Of a stretch of 64,000 nucleotides of DNA, positions 25,136-33,743 are shown piece by piece. Source of the DNA: Silanimonas sp. GTDB taxonomy: Bacteria; Pseudomonadota; Gammaproteobacteria; Xanthomonadales; Xanthomonadaceae. The position numbers and the translations under genes are program-made. The notes under the pieces are model-generated. The model had not been told where the DNA came from. It worked only from the letters and a program-made list of their open reading frames with translations, and did not search any database. How positions within the stretch are numbered: the first letter of the stretch is position 1; each line of letters opens with the position of its first letter. The stretch is taken from NCBI RefSeq assembly GCF_027530345.1, contig NZ_JAPZQK010000006.1, positions 124,001 to 188,000 of the forward strand, in the 5' to 3' direction.

Positions 25136-26032
25136 TCAGAGTGAGTCGAGGGGAACCTTGAGGTAGCGGACGCCGTTGCTCTCGGGTTCCGGAAGAGCGC
25201 CGGCTTTCATGTTCACCTGCAGGGAAGGAACGATCAGGGTCGGCATGCCGAGGGTGGCGTCGCGGGCGGTGCGCAGCCGCACGTAGTCGTCCTCGGCGAT
25301 GCCGTCGCGCACGTGGATGTTCGAGGCTCGCTGCTCGGCGACCGTGGTTTCCCAGCGGATCTCGCGGCCGCCCGGGCCGTAGTCGTGACACATGAACAGG
25401 CGCGTCTCAGGCGGCAGCGACAGCACGCTGCGCATCGACCGATAAAGCGTGCGCGCATCGCCACCGGGAAAGTCCGCGCGGGCGGAACCGCCATCCGGCA
25501 TGAACAGCGTGTCGCCGACAAAGGCGGCGTCACCGATCAGGTGGGTCATGCAGGCCGGGGTATGGCCGGGCGTGTGCAGCGCGAGGGCCTGCAGCGCACC
25601 AATGGTGTAGCGCTCGCCGTCCTGAAAGAGGTGGTCGAACTGGCTGCCGTCGCGGCGGAACGCCGGGCCTTCATTGAAGATGCGGCCGAAGGTGTCCTGC
25701 ACCACGTCGATGCGTTGCCCGATGGCAATGCGGCCGCCGAGCTCACGCTTGAGCCACGGCGCAGCCGACAGGTGGTCGGCGTGCACATGGGTCTCGATCA
25801 GCCACTCGACTCGCAGGCCCTCGGCCCGCACCACGTCGGCGATGGCCTGGGCCGATCGATGGCTCGTGCGGCCGGAGGCGTAGTCGAGGTCCAGCACCGG
25901 GTCGACGATGGCGCAGGCCGGGCCGTCCGGCTCGCGGACCAGGTAACTCACCGTGTGGGTCGCGGGATCGAAGAAGGCCGTGACGCGCGGGGTGGGGCCG
26001 CCAGGGCCTTCGAGGGGGTCATTGGCGCTCAT
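25136..26032 (-). CDS. MBL-fold persulfide dioxygenase-like protein (ETHE1/Blh family)
   Basis: 298 residues. The metal motif IETHVHADHLSAAPWLKRELGG is characteristic of persulfide dioxygenases and their Blh relatives, with further ligands in HTPGHTPACMTH and GDTLFM. These iron enzymes oxidise glutathione persulfide to sulfite and are partners of SQR. Unlike Xylella Blh, no fused rhodanese or DUF442 domain is present, and rhodaneses are encoded separately. The ATG at 26032 has AAGGA upstream; an in-frame ATG at 26056 is the alternative. The gene is divergent from the OxyR-like gene. Confidence 0.9.
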   Translation of the reverse strand: MSANDPLEGPGGPTPRVTAFFDPATHTVSYLVREPDGPACAIVDPVLDLDYASGRTSHRSAQAIADVVRAEGLRVEWLIETHVHADHLSAAPWLKRELGGRIAIGQRIDVVQDTFGRIFNEGPAFRRDGSQFDHLFQDGERYTIGALQALALHTPGHTPACMTHLIGDAAFVGDTLFMPDGGSARADFPGGDARTLYRSMRSVLSLPPETRLFMCHDYGPGGREIRWETTVAEQRASNIHVRDGIAEDDYVRLRTARDATLGMPTLIVPSLQVNMKAGALPEPESNGVRYLKVPLDSL

Positions 26033-26132
26033 CGCGATGTCCTTGTTCGTCGTCATGGGAGGCACTCTAGGTCGCTTATTTGATTGATAGAAATGAATAG
26101 TTTTGATCGCTGTGTATGGTAACGTCGAACAC

Positions 26133-27113
26133 ATGGACAACCCACCCAGCCTTCGGCAACTCGAATACCTCGTCGCCCTCGACGCCCATGGCCATTTCGC
26201 GGAGGCCGCGCGTGCCTGCGGCGTCGGGACGCCGGCCTTCAGCAGCGGCCTCGCGGAGTTGGAAGAGCGCCTCGGCGTTCGCGTCGCCGAGCGCGACCGC
26301 CGCCACGTCACCATGACACCGATCGGGCGGCGGCTCGCAGCACAAGCCCAGCGCGTGCTCACGGAAGCCACGGCTTTTGTCGCGCTGGCCCGGCAGGACT
26401 CGCGGCCGATGGCGGGCGCGTGGCGGCTCGGCAGCATCCCGACCATCGCCCCCTTCCTGATGCCGAAGCTGCTGCCGGCGATGCGCGAACGGTTTCCCGA
26501 GCTCGACCTCCGGCTCTCGGAAGACAAGACGCCGGAGCTTCTCGTGCAGCTGGAGATAGGCCACCTCGACCTGCTGCTGATCGCCTTCCCCTACGAGGTG
26601 CCGGGCTGCGACACCGACCGGCTGTTCCATGACAGCTACCGGTTCGCCTGCAGCCCGCGGTGCGCGCTGGCGAAGTCAGCGCGGATCGGCCCGAAGGACA
26701 TCGCCTCGCAGCCCCTGATGCTGCTGGAGGCGTCGAACTGCCTGCACCACCATGCCCTGCCCGTCCTCGAAACGGCCGCGGCGGCGCCGCAGACCACCTT
26801 CGCCGGGACCAGCCTGCAAACCCTGGCGGCGATGGTGGCCGTGGACATGGGCAGCACCCTGCTGCCGACGCTCGCCATCGAGGGCGGCCTGTTGCAGAGC
26901 GCCGACGTGGTCACGCGTCCGCTCGACTATGAGGGGGGGCGCCGGACCTTGGGCCTGTGCTGGCGGCGCGGCCATGCGCGCGCCGCGGAGTTCCGCGAGT
27001 TCGGTGCCGCCATCCGTGCGTGGGCGTCGGCCGCCCGGATCGGCGAGCCCCTCGCGCTCCCGGCAGCCCGCGCGGCGAAACGCGCGGGTGTGCGCGCATC
27101 GAAGCGCGACTGA
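26133..27113 (+). CDS. oxyR: LysR-family OxyR-like regulator lacking the second redox cysteine
   Basis: 326 residues. An N-terminal LysR winged helix (about 6-65: LRQLEYLVALDAHGHFAEAARACG) is followed by a substrate-binding domain. PLMLLEASNCLHHHAL aligns with the E. coli OxyR segment that carries Cys199, here Cys203. Position +9, Cys208 in E. coli, is Leu212, so no intramolecular disulfide between the classic pair can form. GTSLQTLAAMVAVDMGSTLLPTLA confirms OxyR affinity. It is divergent from the dioxygenase-peroxiredoxin pair and upstream of tauE, so it may sense sulfane sulfur or peroxide by one-cysteine chemistry. Confidence 0.85.
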   Translation: MDNPPSLRQLEYLVALDAHGHFAEAARACGVGTPAFSSGLAELEERLGVRVAERDRRHVTMTPIGRRLAAQAQRVLTEATAFVALARQDSRPMAGAWRLGSIPTIAPFLMPKLLPAMRERFPELDLRLSEDKTPELLVQLEIGHLDLLLIAFPYEVPGCDTDRLFHDSYRFACSPRCALAKSARIGPKDIASQPLMLLEASNCLHHHALPVLETAAAAPQTTFAGTSLQTLAAMVAVDMGSTLLPTLAIEGGLLQSADVVTRPLDYEGGRRTLGLCWRRGHARAAEFREFGAAIRAWASAARIGEPLALPAARAAKRAGVRASKRD

Positions 27114-27149
27114 CCGGGACGTCGGACGGCGATGGCGTGGCGGTTTGTG

Positions 27150-27167
27150 CATTAGCAACTACTAATG
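27150..27167 (+). promoter_or_regulatory. Operator-like palindrome upstream of tauE
   Basis: CATTAG-CAACTA-CTAATG, 50 bp before the tauE start, shares TTAGCA-N4-CTAA with the palindrome in the sqr promoter. TATATT just downstream (27169-27174) could be the -10. Proposed as a second site for the BigR-type repressor. Confidence 0.55.
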
Positions 27168-27216
27168 TATATTCCGCGCATGTCCATGCCCTCCGCCATC
27201 GACTGAGGTCGCCCCG

Positions 27217-27987
27217 GTGATCTGGCTCGCACTGCTCGGCGCGATGATCGTGGGCCTGTCCTTGGGGCTGCTCGGCTCCGGCGGCTCTATCCTCACTGTG
27301 CCGCTCCTGGTCTACCTGGTGGGCCAGCCGGAGAAAGTCGCCATCGCGGGCTCACTGGCGGTCGTTGGCGGCATCGCGCTCGCCGGCGCCATTCCCTCGG
27401 CGCTGCGCGGCGGCGTCGAGTGGCGAAGCGTCGGCTGGTTCGGCGTCCCCGGCATGCTGGGCACGGTGCTCGGCGCCCACCTTTCGCGATGGATTCCCGG
27501 TGACGTTCAGTTGCTGCTGTTCGCGGCCGTGATGCTGGTCGCGGCCTGGCGCATGGCCCGAGCCGCACCGGCGTCGACCGCAACGGGGACGCCGAGATCA
27601 CGGACGTGGATCGTCATCGACGGCCTTGGCGTTGGCCTGCTTACCGGCCTCGTCGGCGTCGGCGGTGGATTCATGATCGTCCCAGCCCTCGTCCTACTGG
27701 GCGGCCTGCCGATGCAACGGGCCATCGCCACCAGCCTGTGGATCATCGCGCTGAACGCGTTCAGCGGCTTCGCCAAGCACCTGTTCGTTCTCGATGCCGC
27801 GGGCTTGGCCCTCGACTGGACACTGCTCGCGCTGTTCACTGCCGTAGGCGCGATGGGCAGCCTCGTCGGCCAGAAACTCGCATCACGTTTGCCACAAGCG
27901 CTGTTGCGTCGTGGCTTCGCCGCCCTGCTGGTGGTGATGGGCCTCTACATCGTCGGGCGGGAACTGCCCACCTTGCTTGCTTCCTGA
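27217..27987 (+). CDS. TauE/SafE family sulfite/anion exporter
   Basis: 256 residues with about eight membrane helices in two repeats. Each repeat has the family glycine motif (LLGSGGSILTVPLL and GLVGVGGGFMIVPALV). TauE/SafE proteins export sulfite or sulfoacetate. In bigR operons they remove sulfite made by persulfide dioxygenase. The start is GTG with GAGG upstream. The gene is followed 40 bp later by a rhodanese on the same strand. Confidence 0.9.
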   Translation: MIWLALLGAMIVGLSLGLLGSGGSILTVPLLVYLVGQPEKVAIAGSLAVVGGIALAGAIPSALRGGVEWRSVGWFGVPGMLGTVLGAHLSRWIPGDVQLLLFAAVMLVAAWRMARAAPASTATGTPRSRTWIVIDGLGVGLLTGLVGVGGGFMIVPALVLLGGLPMQRAIATSLWIIALNAFSGFAKHLFVLDAAGLALDWTLLALFTAVGAMGSLVGQKLASRLPQALLRRGFAALLVVMGLYIVGRELPTLLAS

Positions 27988-28027
27988 CCTCGCCGCGAGA
28001 GCGGCGTCCCTTGCCGAGGAGAATCCG

Positions 28028-28411
28028 ATGAAAACCGTGCAGGACCTGGTGGCCAACGCGAAAGCCCGCATCCGGGAAATCGACCATGCGGAACTCGAAA
28101 CGCTGCTTGCCCAGGGCGCGCCAATCATCGACGTGCGCGAGCCCGGCGAGTTCGCCGAAGGGCGCATCCCCGGCGCGGTGAACATTCCGCGCGGCGTTCT
28201 GGAATTCGAAGTCGACGGTCATCCGGCGGTGAATTGCATCAAGGACCCGGCGTTGTCGCATCGCGAGACACCCGTGATCCTGAGCTGCCGAAGCGGCGCA
28301 CGGAGTGCCTTGGCGGCCGCTGCATTGAAGGACTTGGGCTTCGCCGAACCCGTCTCACTCGCCGGCGGGTTCATGGGCTGGACCAACAGCGGCAAACCCG
28401 TGGAGCGCTGA
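28028..28411 (+). CDS. Rhodanese-like sulfurtransferase
   Basis: 127 residues, a single rhodanese domain. IIDVREPGEFAEGRIPGAVNIPRG is the first landmark, and the active loop is CRSGARS, which supplies the persulfidated cysteine. Such proteins move sulfane sulfur between thiols, thiosulfate and cyanide. It follows tauE by 40 bp with a strong GAGGAGA ribosome site. The ATG at 28028 is chosen on that basis. It is predicted cytoplasmic, since there is no signal peptide. Confidence 0.92.
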   Translation: MKTVQDLVANAKARIREIDHAELETLLAQGAPIIDVREPGEFAEGRIPGAVNIPRGVLEFEVDGHPAVNCIKDPALSHRETPVILSCRSGARSALAAAALKDLGFAEPVSLAGGFMGWTNSGKPVER

Positions 28412-28460
28412 TCGCGAAGTAACTTCCGCTGTGCTCCGAACCGGAAGGCCCTTGGCGAAT

Positions 28461-28480
28461 GGCGCATCGCTGGATGCGCC
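28461..28480. terminator. Bidirectional hairpin between rhodanese and methyltransferase genes
   Basis: GGCGCATC-GCTG-GATGCGCC is a perfect 8-bp stem that abuts the stop codon of the minus-strand methyltransferase and lies 50 bp beyond the plus-strand rhodanese. Its placement between convergent genes suggests it stops both transcripts, although no U-tract is evident. Confidence 0.5.
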
Positions 28481-29242
28481 TCAGGGACCATCATCGATCT
28501 TGCGGGCGATGTAGAAACCGTAACTCACGAAGCGTCGGAAGCGCTCGTAAAGATCAATCTCCAGCACCTCGGCCGCAACGACGGCCTTGGCGGCCTCGCT
28601 CGATCCGTGACGTTCCAGGAACGCCGGGAAGCGTCGCTGCATGGGGCGATAGTAGGCATCGATCCAGCAATGCTCAGGCAGGACGAAGTACCCAACCGGC
28701 TCATAGCCGGCACGTTCGAGCACGTCCATCTTGGACGAAGCGGTCGCGACTTCAGCGTATTGGGCGCGCCAGTGCTCCTCCAGCTCGACAGGCCGGCGAG
28801 CCGTCAACCACGTGAGTTCTGAGACAGCCAGCAGACCGCCTGGTTTGAGGAAACGTCGCCACTGCCGCACGCCGTTGGCGAAACCGATGTTGTAGATGGC
28901 CCCTTCCGACCACATCACGTCGAGGCTTCCATCCTCGAACGGCAGGCTATCCATCGAAGCACTCATGGTGGTGATGCGATCCGACAGTCCAGCCCGCTCG
29001 GCGCGCGATCTCAGCGCACCAAGGAACTCGGGCAGGGTGTCCACAGCAACGATCTGAGACCGAAGATCTTGCGCGAGGACCATCGTCGAAGCACCGGTAC
29101 CGCAGCCGATGTCTGCGACCTTCAGCTGGCTCGATGGCGACAACCCCGCCAACGCGATGGCCTTGCGCGTTTGCGCGGCATCACCGGGGCCTTGACGGTC
29201 GGCCCCAACATGAAGGTCGATCAGCAGATTCAATTCATCCAT
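28481..29242 (-). CDS. Class I SAM-dependent methyltransferase
   Basis: 253 residues. The SAM-binding motif I is VADIGCGTGASTMVLAQ, the acidic residue after strand 2 is in IVAVDTLPEFL, and motif IV is DVMWSEGAIYNIGF. The C-terminal part is helical. The substrate is not evident. UbiE-like small-molecule methylation is likely, and thiol methylation for sulfide handling is only a guess from context. The ATG at 29242 has GAAGGA eight bases upstream. The longer ORF in the track extends without ribosome-site support. Confidence 0.82.
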   Translation of the reverse strand: MDELNLLIDLHVGADRQGPGDAAQTRKAIALAGLSPSSQLKVADIGCGTGASTMVLAQDLRSQIVAVDTLPEFLGALRSRAERAGLSDRITTMSASMDSLPFEDGSLDVMWSEGAIYNIGFANGVRQWRRFLKPGGLLAVSELTWLTARRPVELEEHWRAQYAEVATASSKMDVLERAGYEPVGYFVLPEHCWIDAYYRPMQRRFPAFLERHGSSEAAKAVVAAEVLEIDLYERFRRFVSYGFYIARKIDDGP

Positions 29243-29387
29243 GGGGTCATCCTTCCCGTTGGCAGAGTCGGTTGTTCGGGGCTGGCAGATTTCCATAGGA
29301 CGCTCACACGGCACTTCACACCGGGGCGCGGCCCGTCTGACGGCGGCAACCGGTCGACCGTCTGAACGAACCCGAGCTGACGCCTCT

Positions 29388-31046
29388 TCACTCCGACCTT
29401 GCCAGCGGCCAACGCTCTCGCCGCCAGCCCGACGGCAAGGCTTCTGGCGCATGCGTGACGACGAGGCAACAGCGCGCTTCGAGCCACGACTGGAGGATCG
29501 GCAGAAGGTTCGCCATTACCGCCGCATCGAGGCCGCGGAAGGGTTCATCGAGGATCACCAGATCGGGATCGCGCAGCAGGAGCGCGGCCAACTGAAGGCG
29601 TCGCGCCTGCCCCCCGGACACGCGTGACCCTCGTGGACCCAGGCGGTAATCGAGGCCGTCGCCCGTGCGATCGAACACCGAGTCGAGCGCGACAGCCTCA
29701 AGGACCCGGTGCAGCGCTGCATCCCCGACATCGCCGAGTCCCAGGCTCAGGAACTGCCGCACTGTCAGGTCGAGCAAGTGGTCGTCTTGGCCCAGGTAGG
29801 CCATACGCGCATAACGTTGGGCATCGGACAAGTTGAGCCAGTCCACGCCATCGAGGCCGACGCAGCCTCCCAGTGGCGGAAGCTCGCCAGCGAGCGTGGC
29901 GAGAAGACTGCTCTTGCCGCCGCCGCTCGGGCCGTGGAGGACCCGAGGGACGCCGGGCGACAGGGTGGCGAACCATGCGGGCGCCTCCTCGGGCTGATGC
30001 CGGGCACGCAGGCCATCGATGACCAGAACCCTCCGCCTCGCCGAGGTCAGCGGCATGCCGGGACGGTTCGTCTCGACGACAGTCTCGATGCCAGATTCAA
30101 GCGCCATGACCCGTCGTGCCGATGCCTCCGCCTCGCCCACCCGCCACCACGCACCGGGGACGCCCGCGAAAGCCTCACCGAGACCGAGCGTCATCAAGGC
30201 GACCAGCGCCAGCGAAGCGGCGTCGAGCTTTCCCCAACCGATCGCCACCACGGCCACCAGCCACAGGCCCACCAGCGCCTGGACACCGTGCTCGGCGAGC
30301 AACGCCCACTGTTCCTGGCGCCGCTCACGACGCAGGACGTCGAGCGCCAGGGCGTCCAGTCGCTCCCGCCCATGATCCGCTTTGCGGTAGGCGAGACGCT
30401 CGGCGAGTCCGTTGAAGTGATCGTGATGGGCGACTCGGAGGGCCGCGCGCGAGGCCACCAGCTCGATACCGCGGCGGCGGCCCCTCGCGGCGAACGCGAA
30501 CGCCACGAAGCCGATGGCCGTCCCGCCGATGCACAGGCCCGCGGCCATGGCGGGTGAGCCCCAGTGCGCCATGGCCACCACCGCGGCGAGCAGCGTGAGC
30601 GCCGCGGCGAGCAAAGGGCCCACCACGCGCAAGGGAACGCCATCCAGCGTGTCGATGTCGCGCATCAGCCGGGTGACGAGGTCCGCATGGCGCTCCGCGC
30701 CGAGCGCCGCCGCCCAGCGCAGCGCGGGCGTCGCCGCGACCGTGGTGAAGAGGCGGACGCGGAGATCGGCGAGCAGATGAAGCACCGCCGAATGGCCGAT
30801 GACGCGCTCGGCGTAGCGCGTGATCGGCTTCACGAGGGCCAGCCCGCGGATCGCGGTGGACGGAGTGAAGATGTTGAGCCCGACCAGCAGACCCAAGCCG
30901 GCAAGCGCACTCGCCGCGATGAACCAGCCCGACAACGCGAGCAATGCCGCGCCGGCGATCCAGGTGAGGGCGAGGAATCCCCAAGCCATGCCCCACCGGC
31001 CGAGGCCGGACCGGTACAGGCGCCAGAGGTAACGCCGTGGCGTCAT
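29388..31046 (-). CDS. cydC: Heterodimeric thiol exporter subunit CydC
   Basis: 552 residues. Six-helix ABC exporter membrane region (about 15-310), then a nucleotide-binding domain with Walker A GPSGGGKSS, signature RVSGGQARR and Walker B LVILDEPF. CydDC exports cysteine and glutathione to the periplasm and is needed to assemble cytochrome bd. The start at 31046 overlaps the cydD stop by ATGA. It is the last gene of the minus-strand cydABDC operon. The 14 extra N-terminal residues in the track are rejected. Confidence 0.93.
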   Translation of the reverse strand: MTPRRYLWRLYRSGLGRWGMAWGFLALTWIAGAALLALSGWFIAASALAGLGLLVGLNIFTPSTAIRGLALVKPITRYAERVIGHSAVLHLLADLRVRLFTTVAATPALRWAAALGAERHADLVTRLMRDIDTLDGVPLRVVGPLLAAALTLLAAVVAMAHWGSPAMAAGLCIGGTAIGFVAFAFAARGRRRGIELVASRAALRVAHHDHFNGLAERLAYRKADHGRERLDALALDVLRRERRQEQWALLAEHGVQALVGLWLVAVVAIGWGKLDAASLALVALMTLGLGEAFAGVPGAWWRVGEAEASARRVMALESGIETVVETNRPGMPLTSARRRVLVIDGLRARHQPEEAPAWFATLSPGVPRVLHGPSGGGKSSLLATLAGELPPLGGCVGLDGVDWLNLSDAQRYARMAYLGQDDHLLDLTVRQFLSLGLGDVGDAALHRVLEAVALDSVFDRTGDGLDYRLGPRGSRVSGGQARRLQLAALLLRDPDLVILDEPFRGLDAAVMANLLPILQSWLEARCCLVVTHAPEALPSGWRRERWPLARSE

Positions 31047-32743
31047 GGCGAATACGAAGGATCGGTGAGCGCGATGATCCGGTCGCACCGGGCCAACACG
31101 ACTGGATCGTGGCTGGCAATCAGCACGGACGCGCGGGCAGAGCGCGCCAGCGGGAACAGCTGGTCGAGGAGGCGGTCCCGCGTCACGTCGTCCAGCGCCG
31201 CCGTGGGTTCATCGAGCAGCCAAAGCGGTGCCCCGGAGAGGAGGGCGCGGGCGAGGCCGATGCGCTGCGCTTGCCCGCCCGAAACGCCCGTCCCCTGCTC
31301 GCCGATCCGCGTGTCCAGACCCTTCGGCAGGGTCCCGGAGTCGGCACCAAGGCCCACCGCCTCGAGGGCGGCAGACAACACGGCATCATCGACCGCGCCC
31401 TCGCAGGCGAGTTGGAGATTGGCGCGCACGTCCCCGTGGAAGAGGTGGACGCGCTGGGGCACCCACGCCCATCGACCGCTGCGCACGACGCGGCCGGCGT
31501 CAGGGGAAAGGAAGCCCGCGGCCAAGGCCATCACCGTCGACTTGCCACTGCCACTCGACCCAGCCAGCCCCACGATCTCCCCGCGGCGAAGGCGAAGACC
31601 AAGACCCGCCAGGACGGGACGACGCCCCGCGCCATAGGCGTGATGGACGGTCTCGAAGACGAGGCAGGCCTCGTCCGCGTCCGTCGAGCCGCATGGGGAA
31701 GCCTTTGCGGGCGGCGCGTTTCCTGCATCAAGGCTGGCCAGCGACGCAGCAGCGGCCAAAGCGGAGCTGCGCTCGTGGTAGGCCTGCGCGAGTTGCCGCA
31801 GCGGCAGGAACCCCTCAGGCGCCAGCAGCAACACGAAGAAACCCGTCCAGGCGTCCATGCTCGCGGCGGGGCCGAAGGCGACCAGACCCAGCAGGGCGAA
31901 GCCGACGTAGAGCGCGACGAGACCAATCGCGAGGGCGCTGAACAGCTCCAGCGTGGCCGATGAAAGGAAGGCGACACGCAGCACCCGCATCACGAGGTTG
32001 CGATGGGCATGTGCCGCATCCGCCACTGCCGCCGTGGACTCACGGAGGGCGCCCATACGGCGCAACCACGGGAGCGTCTCCAAGCGCTGCAGGAGTTCCG
32101 CGCCCAGCGCTGCCTCGCGCGCTTGCTGGGTTTCCTGCACCGATTGCGTGCCCAGACCGATGAGCACCATGAAGAGGGGAACGAGAGGGATGGCGACAAG
32201 CAGCAACAGGCCGGCGATCCAGTCGAGGGACACGACGATCGCGACCACGGCCAACGGAACGATGCGGGCCCATTCCCGCGACGGCAGGTAGCGGGCGAAG
32301 TAGCCGTGCAGCGCATCGACCTGATCCAGGTGGCGCTGTGCCCACCACGCCGTCGAGCCGACGGTCGCCAGTGCGGCCGGGCCTCGTTGCGTGGCATCGG
32401 CCACCAGTCGCGATCGGAGTGCGTGGCGCACCGCTGCGGACAGTGCCTGGCCGGCGTGGTCCCTCGCGAGCCCCCCCAGGAACCGCAGCACCACGCCCGC
32501 GACAAGCCCGGACCAGATCAGGGCGGCCGGTGCTTCCGCTGAAGGCGCCAAGGCCGCCACGAGCACACCCGCGAGGCTGCCGTAGAGCAGCAACGCGCCG
32601 ATCAATGCGACCAAGGCGCCAGCACGTGCGAGCCACAGCCAGCGGCGATGCTCGCGCGCGAGCGCCTCGAGCCAGCGGGCTTCGATCGCCGCGCGGGATG
32701 CTCCCGCGAGTGTCTCGACGGCGGACTCAGTGGTAGCCGACAC
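31043..32743 (-). CDS. cydD: Heterodimeric thiol exporter subunit CydD
   Basis: 566 residues. ABC exporter half with six membrane helices, Walker A GSSGSGKST, signature GVSGGQAQRIGLARALL and Walker B LWLLDEPTAALD. Partner of CydC. Its first 17 bp overlap the end of cydB, so the four cyd genes form a tightly coupled unit. The thiol export function has an evident link with the neighbouring sulfur genes, although CydDC is a standard bd-oxidase companion and needs no such explanation. Confidence 0.94.
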   Translation of the reverse strand: MSATTESAVETLAGASRAAIEARWLEALAREHRRWLWLARAGALVALIGALLLYGSLAGVLVAALAPSAEAPAALIWSGLVAGVVLRFLGGLARDHAGQALSAAVRHALRSRLVADATQRGPAALATVGSTAWWAQRHLDQVDALHGYFARYLPSREWARIVPLAVVAIVVSLDWIAGLLLLVAIPLVPLFMVLIGLGTQSVQETQQAREAALGAELLQRLETLPWLRRMGALRESTAAVADAAHAHRNLVMRVLRVAFLSSATLELFSALAIGLVALYVGFALLGLVAFGPAASMDAWTGFFVLLLAPEGFLPLRQLAQAYHERSSALAAAASLASLDAGNAPPAKASPCGSTDADEACLVFETVHHAYGAGRRPVLAGLGLRLRRGEIVGLAGSSGSGKSTVMALAAGFLSPDAGRVVRSGRWAWVPQRVHLFHGDVRANLQLACEGAVDDAVLSAALEAVGLGADSGTLPKGLDTRIGEQGTGVSGGQAQRIGLARALLSGAPLWLLDEPTAALDDVTRDRLLDQLFPLARSARASVLIASHDPVVLARCDRIIALTDPSYSP

Positions 32744-33725
32744 CCATCTTCACCTTGCCGCGGAACACGTAGTAGGTCCACGCCGTGTACATGAGCACAA
32801 ACGGGATCACAAACAGTACGCCGACGAGCAGGAACAGCTGGCTCTCCGGCGCGGAGGCCGCGTCATGGAAGGTGTGATCCGGCGGCACGACATAGGGCCA
32901 CTTGCTGAAGAGCAGGCCGCCGTAGAACAGGCCGAACAGCGCGATCGTGCCAATGAAGGGCAGCGCGTCACGCCCGCGGGCCAGCGCACGCCACACCAGC
33001 GCGGCAACCGCCACCGTCGCGGCAGGCAGCACCCACAGCCAGGACAGGTTGCCGAACCAGCGGTCATGCACGTAGGCATCCATCTGCGGCGTCCACACGC
33101 TCACGACCACGAAGAAGCCCATGACCACGGCCAAAAGACGGACCGACCAACGGCGCATCCGCTGCTGCAGTTCGCCTTCGGTCTTGAGCACCAGCCACGT
33201 GGCGCCGAGCAACGCATAGCCCGCGACGAGGCCAAGGCCAGTCATCACCGTGAACGGCGTCAGCCAATCGAAGGCGCCGCCGACGTAGCGCATGTTCTCG
33301 GTCTCGAAGCCCTGGATATAAGACCCGACCACGGCCCCTTGCGCGAAGGTCGCCACGAGCGAGCCGCCGGTGAAGGCGAGGTTCCACATTGGTTTTCCCT
33401 TCGCCGAGGCCTTGAAGCGGAACTCGAAGGCGACGCCGCGGAAGATCAGGCCGGCCAACAGCAGGAACACGCCAATGTAGAGCGCCGGCAGGAACACCGC
33501 GTAGACCAGCGGGAAGGCCGCGAGCAGGCCAGCGCCGCCCAGGATCAGCCAGGTCTCGTTTCCGTCCCAGACCGGCGCGACGGAATTCATCATCACGTCG
33601 CGTTCCTCTTCGCTGGCGGCGAACGGGAAGAGCATGCCGACGCCGAGGTCGAAACCATCGGCGAGCACGTACATCAGCAGGCCGAAACCGATGATGGCCA
33701 CCCAGAGATAAGTGAAGTCGAACAT
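32727..33725 (-). CDS. cydB: Cytochrome bd-type ubiquinol oxidase subunit II
   Basis: 332 residues with eight or nine membrane helices. Family landmarks are VLADGFDLGVGMLFPF, VWDGNETWLILGGAGLLAAFP and RGVAFEFRFK. CydB pairs with CydA in the inner membrane and makes an electrogenic quinol oxidase without proton pumping. It lies 18 bp after cydA and overlaps cydD. Its length is shorter than E. coli CydB (379), as in CioB-type subunits. Confidence 0.95.
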   Translation of the reverse strand: MFDFTYLWVAIIGFGLLMYVLADGFDLGVGMLFPFAASEEERDVMMNSVAPVWDGNETWLILGGAGLLAAFPLVYAVFLPALYIGVFLLLAGLIFRGVAFEFRFKASAKGKPMWNLAFTGGSLVATFAQGAVVGSYIQGFETENMRYVGGAFDWLTPFTVMTGLGLVAGYALLGATWLVLKTEGELQQRMRRWSVRLLAVVMGFFVVVSVWTPQMDAYVHDRWFGNLSWLWVLPAATVAVAALVWRALARGRDALPFIGTIALFGLFYGGLLFSKWPYVVPPDHTFHDAASAPESQLFLLVGVLFVIPFVLMYTAWTYYVFRGKVKMGVGYH

Positions 33726-33743
33726 GGCAGGCGCTCCGGGCGA

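Noticed and set aside
25136-26527. 463-codon version of the dioxygenase-like protein
   Set aside because: The added N-terminus is antisense to the OxyR-like gene and spans the divergent promoter.
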